This document shows positions 23,901 through 38,200 of a DNA stretch of 64,000 nt, piece after piece. The stretch lies in the NCBI GenBank assembly GCA_002633005.1, contig NMRA01000445.1:124001-188000 (forward strand). The letters are read 5' to 3'. Positions within the stretch are counted from its first letter, which is position 1; every line of letters starts with the position of its first letter. Below the pieces are notes generated by a model. That model did no database searches and was not told the origin of the DNA. It worked only from the letters and a program-made list of their open reading frames with translations. Source of the stretch: Phoronis australis (lineage: Eukaryota; Phoronida; Phoronidae). Both the position numbers and the translations under genes were made by a program.

Positions 23901-26900
23901 CAGTTTTCTTCAACATAGTTCTATCACCAGCTAGCTCCTCTCTTCCCATTTCCTCACACGACAACACCTTTGTCCCACCAAAACCCACGAACCCTACACG
24001 TATAGGCACATGGTACATCAAGCCATTTACCACCATCGTTTGAATGACGCTCCTAGCAACAAACACTTGATATTCTTGGCCCTTCTTTCCAGTGGTGATG
24101 ATATTCCTAAACCCAATTGCTTTGTTCAGAACCGACATACCGTGTCTCCAAATAATCGGATCCGACGTGCTCCTAAATTTATCAAAGATAGCATCAAAAT
24201 GTGTGATAACTGATAACAACTCCTTCCAATTGGTTCCTGTAATACTTCCGTTAGATCGTTGGTCCGCAACCATCTGCAGCATTGTAGCCCACAACCTGTA
24301 TTGGGACAGCAGAGGGTCTGAAGACTCTCCATTGCTGGTGCGAGTGTTCAACCAGTTCCATAACCTGCCGACTTTTTCCACCATAACACCAGCAGCCGNA
24401 AGCCATTTACCACCATCGTTTGAATGACGCTCCTAGCAACAAACACTTGATATTCTTGGCCCATCTTTCCAGTGGTGATGATATTCCTAAACCCAATTGC
24501 TTTGCTCAGAACCGACATACCGTGTCTCCAAATAATCGGATCCGACGTGCACCTAAATTTATCAAAGATAGCATCAAAATGTGTGATAACTGATAACAAC
24601 TCCTTCCAATTGGTTCCTGTAATACTTCCGTTAGATCGTTGGTCCGCAACAATCTGCAGCATTGTAGCCCACAACCTGTATTGGGACAGCAGAGGGTCTG
24701 AAGACTCTCCATTGCTGGTGCGAGTGTTCAACCAGTTCCATAACCTGCCGACTTTTTCCACCATAACACCAGCAGCCGACCGGTATGCACCAGATTCAGG
24801 GCCAGAGCTTGGCAGTTGGCTTCGACAAAACTGCAGAAAGTCTGCACAAATGTCTAGTGTGTTAGACAGGTGTCTGTCGGAAGACCTCTCTGTTAAATCA
24901 GAGAGGAATAAGTCCAAAAAGGCAGACGGTCTGCTCTGAAATGGCAAAACAGTATAGGATTATGGAAAAGTCTAGAAATGCCTTTTTCCAAAAAGTGTTA
25001 AAGCAGACATCTTTGTCAATAATAAATATTCAAAATGGAGCAGTAGCTTCTCACTGCCGTGAAGAAATGTATATTTAGTTACTCAATATCTAGCAGAATT
25101 TATGCAGTCCATAACCTATGGACTTTCATCAATGGCAAGAGCATGGAGTGAAATACGGGAACCCAATTCTACCAGTCTCTGAGTTTAGTGATTAAGCTTT
25201 CCAAATAATGAAGTAAAATTTCATTACGCAAGTTTTTCGTATCATCATAGTATTTTGTAAAAATCGACAAAAACAAAATTCCATCCAGTACTCGTCTCAT
25301 ACTTTGTTTGATTAAAGAGTGTCTGCCATATACCAAAAGTTAAATGTGTTGTGTATTGAACAAAACTGACATTTTGAATAAGTGAGATAAGTTCACTCCC
25401 CTGAAATAGATATTATAGTGAAGTCTGACTCTACACATAAGTGCCTTTGCAATCTCAACTGACAGTTGATTAAATGCTGTCTCAGTTTTAATGCATTTTC
25501 AATTCCCTTTTAGTGCCAATTACAAACTTGGTTTTCACATACATAGCACAGGGAGCTACATAGTTTAACTAAAAGACAGACAATGTATATTGAAGTCTGT
25601 TAAGTCTTAAGTTCCCACTTCCCACTATTGCCAAATAAAGACTTTGCCAACAAATTACGAGTGCATTGCAGTTGAGAAATAATTCATACTGGGATGTTCC
25701 ACAGATAAGATCACCCGTAAAATGCCCACGGGCATTTATTTGGAAATCCATGTCGAATTATTTGGTGTTACACTTTCTGGTGTCACGTGTCCAAATAGTG
25801 TGGTGTTTACTCAGAAAATTTCATCTTAAAGTCCACTCAGCGTCAACTTTTTGTCACAAATTCAGTTTTGTGTAGCATTTACCTCTTGTAAAAATGAATG
25901 AGGTGTTGGCAAACTATGCATTTATTAACATCAAATTAAAAAAAGTTTTACGTAAAATGTACCAAAGTCGGCAAAATTATGACTTCTTTAAAAGCCCCCC
26001 GCCCAAGCATTTGGTGTTACTACAATGGCTGAATATTTTCATTTTCCAAATACATGTCCATGGGCTTATCTAAGGAAAATCCCGGTAGAAATTATGTTAT
26101 TAATTAGCAGTTACATGTATGTTGTGCATACATCATCTTTGTTCGAGCGAGACTTAATTATTTTTCACATATGGTTGTGTGGGGCACAAGACCAAATTTC
26201 TGACTGTTAAAAGTTTTAAACCACTTTTCATAAAACAGACCCCAGTCACCTGACAAAAGTCTTTCAGCATCAACATAATGCACCTTGAAGCTGAATATGA
26301 TACAAACATGTCACTGTGGTCCAACAGATGGAGCTGAAACAGAGGAGAGTCCAGGCTTAAATGGGTTTTGATTGACAGGTTTCCACAGGAATGACACACA
26401 TCCGGCATATGGTGACAACACTGTTAAAAAAAAAACATTTTGATCGCCATTTGACAAGAAGTTCAAATATTGCTGTTAGCATTCTTGAACAAGAAGTGAT
26501 GGCCAATTTAATAGAGACCATGATTTTTTGTTTTAAAAAGCAGAAAAACTATGTTTTAGTTAGCGTGAAATTTTGTTTTTTACTGTTTCTAAAATAAGAA
26601 ATATTATGTTTCATTATTTCAAAGCGATAAACAATTTAAAAATACTCTGAGAATTACCTTACTTTTTCTGCTGAACTATGTTGCATCCCTGTTTTTACCA
26701 ATAACTTAATTTCTGCAAGACAAGTTTGTTTCTCAAAACAGGAAAAAGAAAATATTAATTACTTTCAGAAACAACAAACAGTCATTTGAACACGACTACT
26801 GCAACACAATCATTCAACATTGTGTGGCCAGAATCAAGGAATTTGAAATAAAAATATTAGGAATTATTACCAAAATTCAGTATTTACTACTGAAAAATAA

Positions 26901-28199
26901 ATTACATCTGAAACCTCAAATTCCGTGAACGAAGTCAGATTTCATGAATTCCAGCCATTTTCCATTAACCATGAAAAACCAGGATCGTAAGTTGAATGTG
27001 AATTGGCATTCTTAGACAAGGCTTCGTAACATTGACACAGTGAAATTCATTTTTCCATCCAAAAAGTGGTTAATACCTGCAGCACCATCTAGTATGCACT
27101 GAGGAAGACACCAGGAAGGACAGACATTGAAAATTTCTACAGTTACATACCACTTTTTGGACGGAAAATGAATTTCTCCTTGTCAAATGTTATTCACTAT
27201 CCTAATGAAACTGAAGAAAAAAAGCCTTCATGATATCACTTAATCCTAAATGTTTTAACAGCAACCCAACGTCCAAAGCCTTAACCCACCTTCCAACACA
27301 AAAAACGTTCAATTTAGGCCACTTCATTACCATTATGAAATAAAAGAAATCAAAGAAATCAGATCCGATTCCAGGTCTTCAAAAAAACTGGCAGTTCATC
27401 GTTTTCTTGAGCTCATGCTCTCCAAGGTCACTTGCCAATGAGTCATTTTATGCACCAAGCAGTACTCTCAAGGAGAAACAAAATAGTTTTTTGCAGCCCA
27501 GAAAACACTTCTCTAGAAGTAAAGACCCCATTCAGGTCATAGCAATAAGAGCTCGAAGTCAAAAAACTGCATTCTTTAACCAGATGAGAGTTTTACAGCA
27601 GTAGCGTGCAGAGATTTGGTAATGAATGAACCCTAGTGCTAAGAAAGTACAAACAGATGAAACATAAAATAGAATTTTTTTCTAATTAACTACAAATCTG
27701 TCACAATTTCAAGAAGTTTATTCATAGTGATTGGATGACCCCCTCGATGTGGATTCCCAGGGCCTGTGCCCTGTTGCCCCCCCTCCCTCCCCCTTCCGCA
27801 CACTACCGTAAAAAAGACTTTTTGTTTCCCCCGCGATGGTGCACAGGTCTAGCAGGCAACTCAAGGCTTACTACGCCCTCTAGCAAAATAACTTACAATA
27901 CTCTCTTGTAATGTTGTGTTCTGATGCAGCAAGGTGGCCACATGATTCCACTGTTGTTGACAGCACACAGCCTTTTGTTCATAGAAACACGAGAACACAT
28001 TCAACTTCAGGAGCAGCAGTTCTGTTGATGTTGGCTGAAACTTCGAAATCTGACAAGCCTCAGAGGCGTGGCTTCCTGAGCTCTCACCATCCGGGGATCT
28101 CAGATGGGTAACCATGGCAACAAAGTCTTCAGTTGAAATTGATATCAATTTTCCGGACATCAGCTCACGTGACGCTGTTTTCAATTTTTCCCACTCCAT
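20955..28199 (-). CDS. LINS1: Protein Lines homolog 1
   Basis: Minus-strand coding exons are 28199-27897, 26333-26250, 24935-23817, 22908-22755 and 21921-20955. Counting one copy of the duplicated block in exon 3 gives 2247 nt, 748 aa (human LINS1 is about 757). Recognition rests on the C-terminal exon: VLLDFILSPETCFLVYFTKY matches the family hallmark and is followed by QDWDYF. A Ser/Asp-rich linker (SYSDSEDSDV) follows, then a terminal helix ending near NLSPFNVIPLISLLE. Exon 3 carries the conserved LLSVITHFDAIFDKF. LINS1 is related to Drosophila Lines, linked to Wnt/Wingless-type signalling; human LINS1 mutations cause intellectual disability. Biochemistry is unclear. All junctions are canonical and in frame. 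An acceptor at 28231 shows that a leader exon exists upstream. The 380-bp insertion around the n at 24399 would break the frame and is judged artefactual. Confidence 0.93.
24020..24778 (-). repeat. 379-bp direct duplication around an n inside LINS1 exon 3 (assembly artefact)
   Basis: Bases 24020-24398 and 24400-24778 are the same sequence with about four substitutions, separated by a single n. Both copies lie in the same LINS1 exon. Keeping both shifts the frame (380 bp), whereas keeping one restores a family-length protein. Two alleles of a heterozygous locus joined by the assembler explain this best. Confidence 0.92.
27032..27186. mobile_element. Short MITE-like inverted-repeat element in LINS1 intron 1
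   Basis: The left arm contains gaaattcatttttccatcc followed by aaaaagtggt, and the right arm is its near reverse complement. Arms are about 40 bp, outermost bases ttgaca/tgtcaa, total about 155 bp. No ORF is present. Confidence 0.75.
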
Positions 28200-28231
28200 T
28201 TTTAGTCATCTGGCGTTACTGATGATACAGA

Positions 28232-29278
28232 CTGAAAGAAAGAGGAGCATGTTAAAATGTGCATTAACAGTTTGATAAACGCTCATCACAATCCTTACAG
28301 TATAGCTTTGCAGGGATGTGGATAAAAATGGCCAAATTAAATGTGGCAAAAATTAGTGTCATTAGACACTACACTCCTCCTTGAGTAAACTTAATTGGTT
28401 ACCGGTGTTGGAAAGAATGGCGTTCTCACCAACTTGTATTTTGCTCCTGAAGTTGTGGAGTGATCGTTATGCGTCGGGTTTCGGCGCCATGAAATATACA
28501 GCATCAAATATTGGCCAGTTTCTTTTTTCGACGATTTTTCTATTTCCACGAGGTTAGCACAATCATAACAAACCTTCGGAACTGGTTTCATTTCGTTATA
28601 GGTTTTTAGTATTTTACTGAATACCAGCTAACCGATTTTCAGAACTAACTTCGGTGCTGCCATCATCTCGTGAGAGATGTTGCAAAAATAAGGAAATGGG
28701 CACATGCACCTGTTATGAGAATTATATGCAAATGATGTTTATTAGATTGTTTTTCACTTAACTCTTGACTTAACTAACTGCTGCAATGGACAAGGTCAGA
28801 GTTGCGGTTGATTCCCTCAATTTGCATGCACCCAGTCGTTAGCTTTACATGTTTCATAAATAAGTGACGAGCAGAAATAAACAGGCCGTGTCAAATTTCG
28901 GGGTCTAACGGACATTAACACACAGTGGAATATAGCTGTATTTTGACGATAGTCTTCAATCAATTCACACAGCTAGCTCTGCCGCAATGCATATCGCCGA
29001 GCGTAAAGTTCAGTATACTGCAGTGAATCACTGTCGACCCAGTTAAATCCCTGAGGTAAGAATTGCAACTGAACCATCAATATACCTCCCTGTGCAGCGG
29101 TTTATCAAATTTCCTGCAACAGTGTTCAAGGACAGCTATTTTTATGACCGCAAATTTCACTAATGCTGCAGACGAACTCCGGAAACGGAAGTTGGTTGTG
29201 ATAGCGAGGCAAGGAGCCAAATTTATTTCCGGGTGGAGCAAAAGTTTGCGAACTTTTTCCTTGTTCAGTTCAGTTAGG
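28232..29278. promoter_or_regulatory. Shared intergenic region of divergent LINS1 and OSTF1
   Basis: About 1.05 kb separates the LINS1 leader-exon acceptor (28231, minus) from the OSTF1 ATG (29279, plus). It should contain both promoters and the noncoding first exon of LINS1. No TATA box in a convincing place was seen, and exact start sites cannot be read. Confidence 0.55.
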
Positions 29279-32200
29279 ATGTCGCGTCCGTTGAGAGCTG
29301 CGCCGCCTCCTCCACCATCTAAGCCAGGTTAGTTTGGAAAAGATGGATAACAATGGAATAGCACTATAACTAGAGAAATAGACTGCTGAATTTGGAATGT
29401 TTTCTGAGTTGTTGCACAGTTGACAAGTCAGTGTCGCCTGTCGCTCTGCGGCGATGTAATTGCCTTTGGGCAGGCTATGGTTATGTCGGATCCACGCCAC
29501 GGAATTGACAGTTTCAATTAACAATTTAACAAAAATCCGGAATCGAAACTGGTCTGTCTTGATCATTGTAGATCTGGAGACAATCAAGTGATGCCTAGCT
29601 GAAGCAGAATCCAGGAAATCAACTACTTGTTGTGTTTGTGAAGCCGGGCATTGGTCGGATATAGCAGTCCCTGATTTTGAAACTGGTTCTCAAAACCAGG
29701 GACTACTATATTTTTATTCATCTAGTGTCTTTGTGAAGGTCATAGGAATCGTAGTGCAGTGCCATATATCTAGCCGCAGACATACACAATACAGCCTTTG
29801 CAGGCGATTGGGTGTGGCTCGTAGTACTTACTCTGATACCTGAAGGCCTGAAGGGTCATTAGTCTCATTCCTGAGCAAAATGACATATTGTCAACAATTT
29901 TATTTACTGTTGAAGAGACATATTGGATAGAAATCTTAATTACCTAACATGTCAATGGCATGCAAAGGTGTCCTTCTATTCTCGAAAACTACTTACAGCA
30001 ACGTGTCTAATAGATTAGCCACTGTATAGAGGGTCTAAAGTTATGGCCAAGTGGTCTAACAGGCAACGGACTTGTAATAAAGCTGCTCAACCATTTGACT
30101 TTTGATTCATAAAAGTTTAAGTAAATACTCAACATTATGGAAACAGTTGCCTGTGAATAATAAATTGGATAAAAATACACTGAGAAACCTGCATAGTACT
30201 GTATCGATGACCTTGAATGTGACCAGACAAATTTTAACACATAGGCTATCAGGTAATAAGGCTAAATTTTAAGAACAAAGGATCAAAGAACATGAAAAAG
30301 GCAAAGTTATTTGCCAAGTAAGTCTTGACTTGGTTTTCAGTATATTTTTACTCAAAAGTTATCGCCAGTTCTTTGCGATAATTATTTGTTGACAATTTGC
30401 TCATGCACAAAGAAAGTGGGAACAACCAGACCATGAGATGAGTGGCGTATTGGGAGAGGGTCAACATGGGTGGCATGACTTTTGACGGTATTCAGAATGG
30501 TCAGGTAGTATGTATCTGAATATCGTACCTGTATCAGCTGCTAAACGCCTGACCAGTTTGTAACATGGTCAGTTGTAAATAAGGCAACTTATTGATTGAG
30601 TTCTGAGATTAGACCCTGGGTGATTGTGATCACAATTGATAACCATTCTTCTACCGGTCGTGATAGCTCTCTTCATGGACAGTTCATGGTAATTATCATG
30701 AAAGTCTTTTTTTGGACTGAGCACTTGCGTCAATGTTTAAGTCCGACGTTATAGATCTCATGATGTGTGTAACAGCTCGATAGCTACATTATAATATGAT
30801 GTTCAAAATCGATAACGTACCGACCACCGCAATGGTCTCTAGCCTCCTGAGAAAGACTAGGTCTCACTCACGTAGTTGTTCCGCTTTTAAACATGGTCCC
30901 CAGAGACTGCATGCTCACATGGCTCTGTTGAAATGTAATGATTCTTTCCACTGTATACTGAGTGGGTACTGTAGTGGCAGCACAGTGTAACACATAAGTT
31001 GGTCATGCATTCATCTACTAGTAACTGATGTTTGTCCATTCAAGTTTGCAACAACTTGACTTGTGGTCCAAAGCCTAGGTTTCTTTGAACAAGCAGGACC
31101 AAGGCTAAACAATTTGAGAAATCACACAAAATGATAGTCAAAGCTCAGACCAATGCAAAAGCGTACCAGCCACAGACTCAAAAATAGACATCCTAGTCTT
31201 TTGATGTCACTGACAACTTCCAGTTGATGATCCGTGTCTATGGCAGTTGTGGCAATTGTCACTCCAATCCAGGAATGTCGACACGTTGTTCGACAGCGTA
31301 CTAAGAGGTTAATCAAAATGATCTAAATGTACTTTTGACTAAGAAATTTGTTAAGTTTGCGGATCTCCCTAATCTCAGTCTTTCACTTGAAAGTAAATCA
31401 CTTTTAGGAAGAAATTCTGTTTCCACAGTCTGCTTTAGTGTGAACAAAGCTGTTTCCGTTTTTCCTTATAATGTCTCACTTTGTTTTTCAGGTCATGTAA
31501 AGGTGGTAAGAGCCATGTATCGCTATGATGCCCAGCAGGTATGTACTTGTGTTGACAAATATAATTATGACAGGTATGTCTTTCATTGTGGTAAAATATA
31601 ATGAATAATTATGAAGATAACGTACTGTACTCATTCAGGTTAATACCCACTGACAAAATGTCCAAAAAATTTTCACTTTTAAACGCCCGTGCTTGTCTTA
31701 CTTCTCACCCCGAGTTTTTACAATGGCGGCTTCCTTGAAAGGGATTGTGTCACGTGAAAGTTTGTCTTTCACGAATTTCTCGTCCAAACTGTATGAAACT
31801 CACCTGTGTTGGAATGACTAAGAGCGGCATGTTGCCTTAATTGAGCGGGAAACGTACCTATATACTCTCCTGGTACACCCCAATATTGATTGATATATGA
31901 ATACATATCAGGCTGATAATAAATGATCTGTTAGATATCAATCTGATCATTCTCCGTAGCATCCTCAGTCATGAAAAACATCTTTTGATAAGTTTATGAT
32001 TACTCAGTGATAAGCAATCATATATTATCAATTTCTATGATAAACCTTGCATTATAAATTCCTTGAACCGTTTTATAAATCATTTGTACCGTGTTTACTG
32101 CTGTGAATTGTAGAAATGGTTCACATGAGTTCACAGGGTTCAATGCTTAATGTAATATGGGCTAGCCATGTGCAACCCAGCAAAATTGCCAGATCACCAA

Positions 32201-35200
32201 ATGCGAAACGAGGAAGCCTGTATGCGGTGGTGGGAATGTCCTGTCATTCTCAAACAACGCTTAGCCACTGAGATTCGCAAAGGGGAAGAAGGATATCGAA
32301 ATTGAATAGGCGGGGGATCTGAAACTACACCACAGAACTCCATGGTGATGGCTTTCTTATTTTTTAGTCCAACAGAAAATAGCAACAATGACAACCCACT
32401 TCGAACTCGGCTCTCACCCAAGGGAGAAGTTAATAATCAAAATAGTTTTGTTTGCGCATGCGGCACTGTTACAAGTTTCTAAAATATTATTCAGTTTGTT
32501 TTATACAACTTTAGAGTTTTTTCCTCAAAATCATAGTAGTCTTATTTTTTGATAGCCCATCACTCAAAAGTGGAAAATTTACAAACAATTCTTGGTGGCA
32601 TTTTGGAAAACATAGAGCAAAGTATCTAAATTTTTCATTCGAATCCCATCAGCCATTTCTGAGATCAAGTTAACCAAATTTAGAATTTTTCTAGTATCCA
32701 GCATAAGCGATGTATCAATTGTATACTTTGAATTGATCACTGTTATGTCATTTTGATAAAAAACAATATTTCCTATTACTTTGTCAGTCGGATGAGCTGT
32801 CATTTGATGAGGGAGACAACCTCTACATCATAGAAATGTGCAATGCCAGCTGGTGGCGTGCAAGGTGTGGCAACAAGGAAGGACTCGTACCCAGTAACTA
32901 TGGTAATTATCGCCGTGTTCATAATGTAAAGTTTTTTGCAACAGTAGTGATTCAGTATATCTCAGCCATTATGGATAGGATGCCAACTTCCATTTTCAGG
33001 CAGATGCTACGTAATCGATACCCCTAGTGGCCATTTTGATTTTTCTGTCTGGGTTTTGTTGTCTGCCTCTCTAATTTTCTAAATGGCTGAAAAGCTCATT
33101 AACTTTACGAAATTGCAAAGGTATGTTCCTATTGAGATGAGAATGGCAGACAATGATTTTTGGACAGGTTTAACAACTGTAGCGTTCATTAATGGCAAGT
33201 TCATTCCCCATCACAATGGCTGAACACAAGTAGAATTCCTTATCATGATGGCTGGGTGCTGGCATAATTCACCAGCAGAAAAGCTAGAATGAGGAGTCAT
33301 CACCGGTCATGACAATGGTTACTTTTGGCGTGTTCTGAATGTACAAGATTTGAAAATCTCAGGTATTTGTCACTAACAATACTATAATTACGTAATTTTA
33401 CAATTATTTCACACAAAAATGATCGCCACAATTGTCATTTTTCTTTTTTCATTAAGCTAATTACTTTTACTGAAAATAATGGAAAATTTCATTTGTGGTA
33501 TCTACAAAGTACAAACTGTTTGTGGAGAAAGCAAAATGTCACTTGTTGGCCATCTTGTGTGCGTACGTAATAAGTGACAAATTTCTACACTGCTTGTAAC
33601 CTATTACTTTCGCATTGAAATTTTGATGTTTTTGTGTTTCATATGGCAGTTGAGGAAAGCACAGAGTCAATAGACAATCCACTTCATGAGGCAGCGAAAA
33701 GGGGCAACGAGACATTCATGAGTGAATGTATTACTAATAATGTGAGTCTTCTGGTATAATGGTTATGGAGGACCTTATTGGCAAGTCTAGGTATTCAACA
33801 ATCATTTACAAAATTTTGAAAATTTGTTAGGTAAAAGTGTAATACTGAAAGAAGAAAGTCTGTATACTTTTGTTCTTAACTTTGTACCAACTAATTGGGT
33901 TACGCGACGAATTCTTTTTAGTAAAATTAGCAAAAAAGATAGGTACATTCATATCAAAACGATGGTATCAGTAATGTGATCAAATGTCATTTGATATAAG
34001 TATTCAAGATGAAATGAATGTCTCAAAAAGGTTTGTAATATATCATTTTGATTTTGTTTTATGCTTTGTAACTTTGTTTGCTTTTTTCATAAAAATCATA
34101 AAAAGTTTATGTTTTGGCAGCTCCTTGTACAAAAGTGATATAGTTCAAAAAAACATTTTAGAGAACAATGCATGAAGCCCGTTATGCAATAGTTTCATGT
34201 GAACCTGAGCTGTCACTTCTGTGGTACAACACTCTGAAGTTAGGCAAATTTGGACATTTTGTTGGGTCCGACATATTACCTTAAATTTCTGAAAATATTT
34301 CCAACTATCAGTTTTGCAAAAGTTTCAGTATCCATATCTTCACCAGCCTTACATTATAGAAGAACATCTGAAAACTAATATTACTGTCACATAAAATGGA
34401 TAGTCATGACATGACCTTATTTTAAATGAGCACAGTGTTGTGAAACTGAAATTGTAACAGATTTAACAAAAAAGTAATTACTATGTCACGTAAAATAAAG
34501 TTATCTTTTTGATACTGTAGTCATGCTTCTCAATATTGAAATTCAGACAAGCACTTAGAACCTGATGTTGCTGGTTTTGTACCAAGTACTTATCACAGTA
34601 GTAGGAAGTGGGTCTAAGTATTCTCTAATTATTCTCCGACTCAGCCAGATTCTAAGTCTCCCAGTATTGTTCACCTTAAAGATGTATTTGCATGCTTCTA
34701 ACTATGGTAATGTATAGCAGGAACGACAATGCTATTTGAACAACATCTATGCCAAACAAAGTGCAGTTGTATTCATTGACAACTTGTAAACTAAATGTGG
34801 AAAGAAAAAAATTCAGCAAATAGGTGACCTTTGCCCTTATGACGTACCTTTGGGGCTCATATAGCCTGCATCCTGCAGTGTTATTCCTCAACACCACGTC
34901 ACAATACTTACTGGACACGGTTGATTGATTTACGGCAGATCATTTTAGACACAAAACTCGTTCTTAAAAACATTTGGCAATTTTCAACCTACTTCATATT
35001 CACATTGTCCTTATATGTCGTGTTTCTAACTAATTCGACCAAGCAATCACAGAGATAAGAAATTAGCATGCAGATTTCACTTTAATCCTATTTGCCTTGC
35101 GACTACTGTCAGGAGCTAGCTCTTGCTTCTATGGCAATAAGTTTTGTATAATAAGCGTTGTATCACGGAGCTTTATAGTTGAAGCAGGTGGTGACTTTGC

Positions 35201-38200
35201 TTACCTCAAAGACACATTTTTCCTCAGTCTGCCTTTGGTTAAGGAGAACTGTATCGACTGAAGTAGAGGAAAACTTACTAGGCAGTGTGTGCTTGCCAAT
35301 TAATTGCAATAAGAACTGATAGTTATAATAACTGTTATAGTTATAACCACTGTGCTTCTAGTGATAACATAAATCCTAACTTTCAATGGTAAAAGCGTCC
35401 TGTAAATTTGGTTCCCACAGTATGTTAAGATCATCCATCTGAGTCCACTAGTGCCATAAACTGCCAAATGTAACAAACTGTGAGGTGTATTGGCTTGCTT
35501 TTGTCTATGTCACCACGAGAATCACCTTTTAATTCAAACAGCTGCGAATAACACCCACATGCAATAGTGTTCTATTCACAGCCCTGTTCAATAAAACTAT
35601 TTTCAGCCTTATGTTTGTGCAGTGACACAATATGGCACGAAAAGGCAACTTCACCTATTATTTGATGGGCCTACATTTGAGTGATTTGACATGCGTTTTC
35701 TTAGTTTGCTAAGGCTTTCCAAGGACTATGTGGTTAGCCCAATAGACCCAAATTAACAAAATTCCATTGAAGTTAGGCTTTTACAAAATAAACTGCAATT
35801 CATTATGCATACGAGTTCTTAATCCTTTAGAGGTCTCTGAAAAACATCAGGTAAATCCCACTATCATACTCTGTTCTTATGTTAAAGTTTGGGTTAAGTT
35901 TACATTTTGCATCTTGAATTTTTCAAAAATTTTCTTGGAAGTGGAATTTTTTACTTTTGACAACATACATCACAGTCATGTCACTTTAACAGAAAACAAA
36001 AAAATAAAGCAGTACAGGTTTATCTCCTAAGAAGCAGCATGGCCTTGTATTCAAATGAAAGCTTCTGGCCTTATATGAAATTTACCTAGGTGACTAATGA
36101 TTTACACGATTTAATTTCTTGTCTTCCAGGTGTCTGTGAATGGTTTAGACAAAGCTGGGTCCACACCGCTCCATTGGGCGGCTCATGGAGGCCATATTGC
36201 TTGCATCAAAATGTTACTAGGTGTTCCCAATGTGACAGTTAATGTACAGGTAAGGCTGCTGTCTTATATATTGCTTTCGACTAAGTGCGAAATTTCGTCG
36301 GTGAGTTTACTCCCATTGACCAAGTGTATGGGTCAGTGGGTCAATTATGTCATGGTGTGGGCAATTTTGTGTAAAAGTACTAAATTACGGGCTGGTCAGA
36401 GGAAAGCGATTTGAGTTTATTATTGTGTGTTAGTTTGGATAGTGAGCCTCTAAGCTCATTTCTGTGGAAAGCAATCACTTTTTCTCAAACACAAATGCTG
36501 ATGGCTAGACTGTTTATGCAATAGTTTCCGTTTTTTGGTTGGGTGATTTCAAACGCCAGTTGCTTATTATTTTGTACAGGTAACTGTTGACGCCTAAAAC
36601 TGCGATAAGTGCAAGCGAGTCTTCCCCGCAATATTTTAAACACTACTCATGAAATATCCTTTCGGTTGGGTCGAACTCACCGAGGTAACCGTGTGCAGTA
36701 AGGTAATGTTTTGCTGGTATTGACCTGTCAGAATATTTGCAGTATGCATTTTATTGCAGAACAAAATGGGGGACACGCCACTTCACTCTGCTGCATGGAA
36801 GGGTCATCCGGAGGCTGTAAGGATGATACTGGCTAAAGGTGAGTGTAAGGTCCACTTTTACCTGTATTCTGCACTGTAGGTGGGACATGTGGTGCAAAGC
36901 AAAAATTGGGAAAGTTCGTGAAAATTGGAAAACAAAATTTGAAAGAGAGCCACGGTTGATTTGAACATTTTTGAAAATAATGTCCTCTAATCCTGGCATT
37001 ATGGACAGTTCTGTGTTGTGTGCCTCACAATTTAAATAGTGAGAGACACTTTTTTGGGTTGAGCAGTGTTGGGTTGGCCAGCTCGATTCACCACCTGGTG
37101 TGCCCTCTATTGGTGAAAGTTAAAACAGTGACAATACTTTTGCTCCTAAAGTTAAGGTAATTCTTCACTAATTTCACACAAAAATAATTGCTTATAAGTT
37201 GTCATTTTTCCCATTTTTCAAAGACTGGTTTCCTTCCTGTAAAACCAAATATCATTTTATGGCATCAGATCTACACATTTCGATACAATCTAAAATTAGA
37301 CTAGAATTTCCTGACTTTTTGTGCCAATGGAAAAGTTTGTCAAAATTTAATTTCGCTGTCCGTCATATTTAGAATTAAATATATGAAGAATTGCCTTATC
37401 TCTCTCTATTTAGACATTCTCTAATCGCTGTTAGAAATTTTCTTTGTTCTCCGCAGTTGGCGAGATGCTGCATTTTCAGCTACATGCAATGTTGTACAAC
37501 TCACATTTACTTCCAAATGACACAATAACACATAATACAGCATACATTTGTCATTTTTAAGAATTCTAATTTAAAACCATTTCTATTGATGATTGCGTTT
37601 TCCTCTTTAAAATTTGACTATGGTGTGGTATTTCAACCGAATTTTTGTGGAATCTTTCTGTCAACAGGTGGCAGGACAGATATCAGAAACAAGGAAAACA
37701 AACTTCCGTCAGATCTAGCCAAAGACCCGGAAACAGCTGCAATACTGAAGCAAGCAAGTAAGTCTGAGGATTAGGTGCCTGGTATCAATAGTCTTAAGTT
37801 CAATCTTAGCTAAGATCTGTTAATCTTTGATTTTAACTCGATGCCAGTTCCAACGTTGCTGCTCTTCTTAATGTAACAGCCTGTTTGCGTATAAGCTGTA
37901 ACTGGACTTGCGCAGTCTGGTCCCAAACTTCAAGCAATAAGCTTGTGAGATTTTCCGTGGGAAGCTAAAGGATCATGAATTGAGGGGTTGGGTCCGGCAA
38001 TGGACAAGGGTCAATTTTTGTTTCTCTGTGGCACCAATACTGAGGTGGTTGGGTCAGGGCTTCAAACCCCCTGTCCCAGCCCCTCTAGATTGACGCCTCT
38101 TTTAACTTTATCAAAGTTCATACCCACTGCTGTACAAGGATAAACATTTTTATGTGAAATTAATAGGATACCAAACCCGGTTTTGGCCTTTTAACAGATA

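Noticed and set aside
24020-24778. Genuine internal duplication of a LINS1 domain
   Set aside because: Copies are ~99% identical, meet at an n, break the frame, and removal of one restores the family length.
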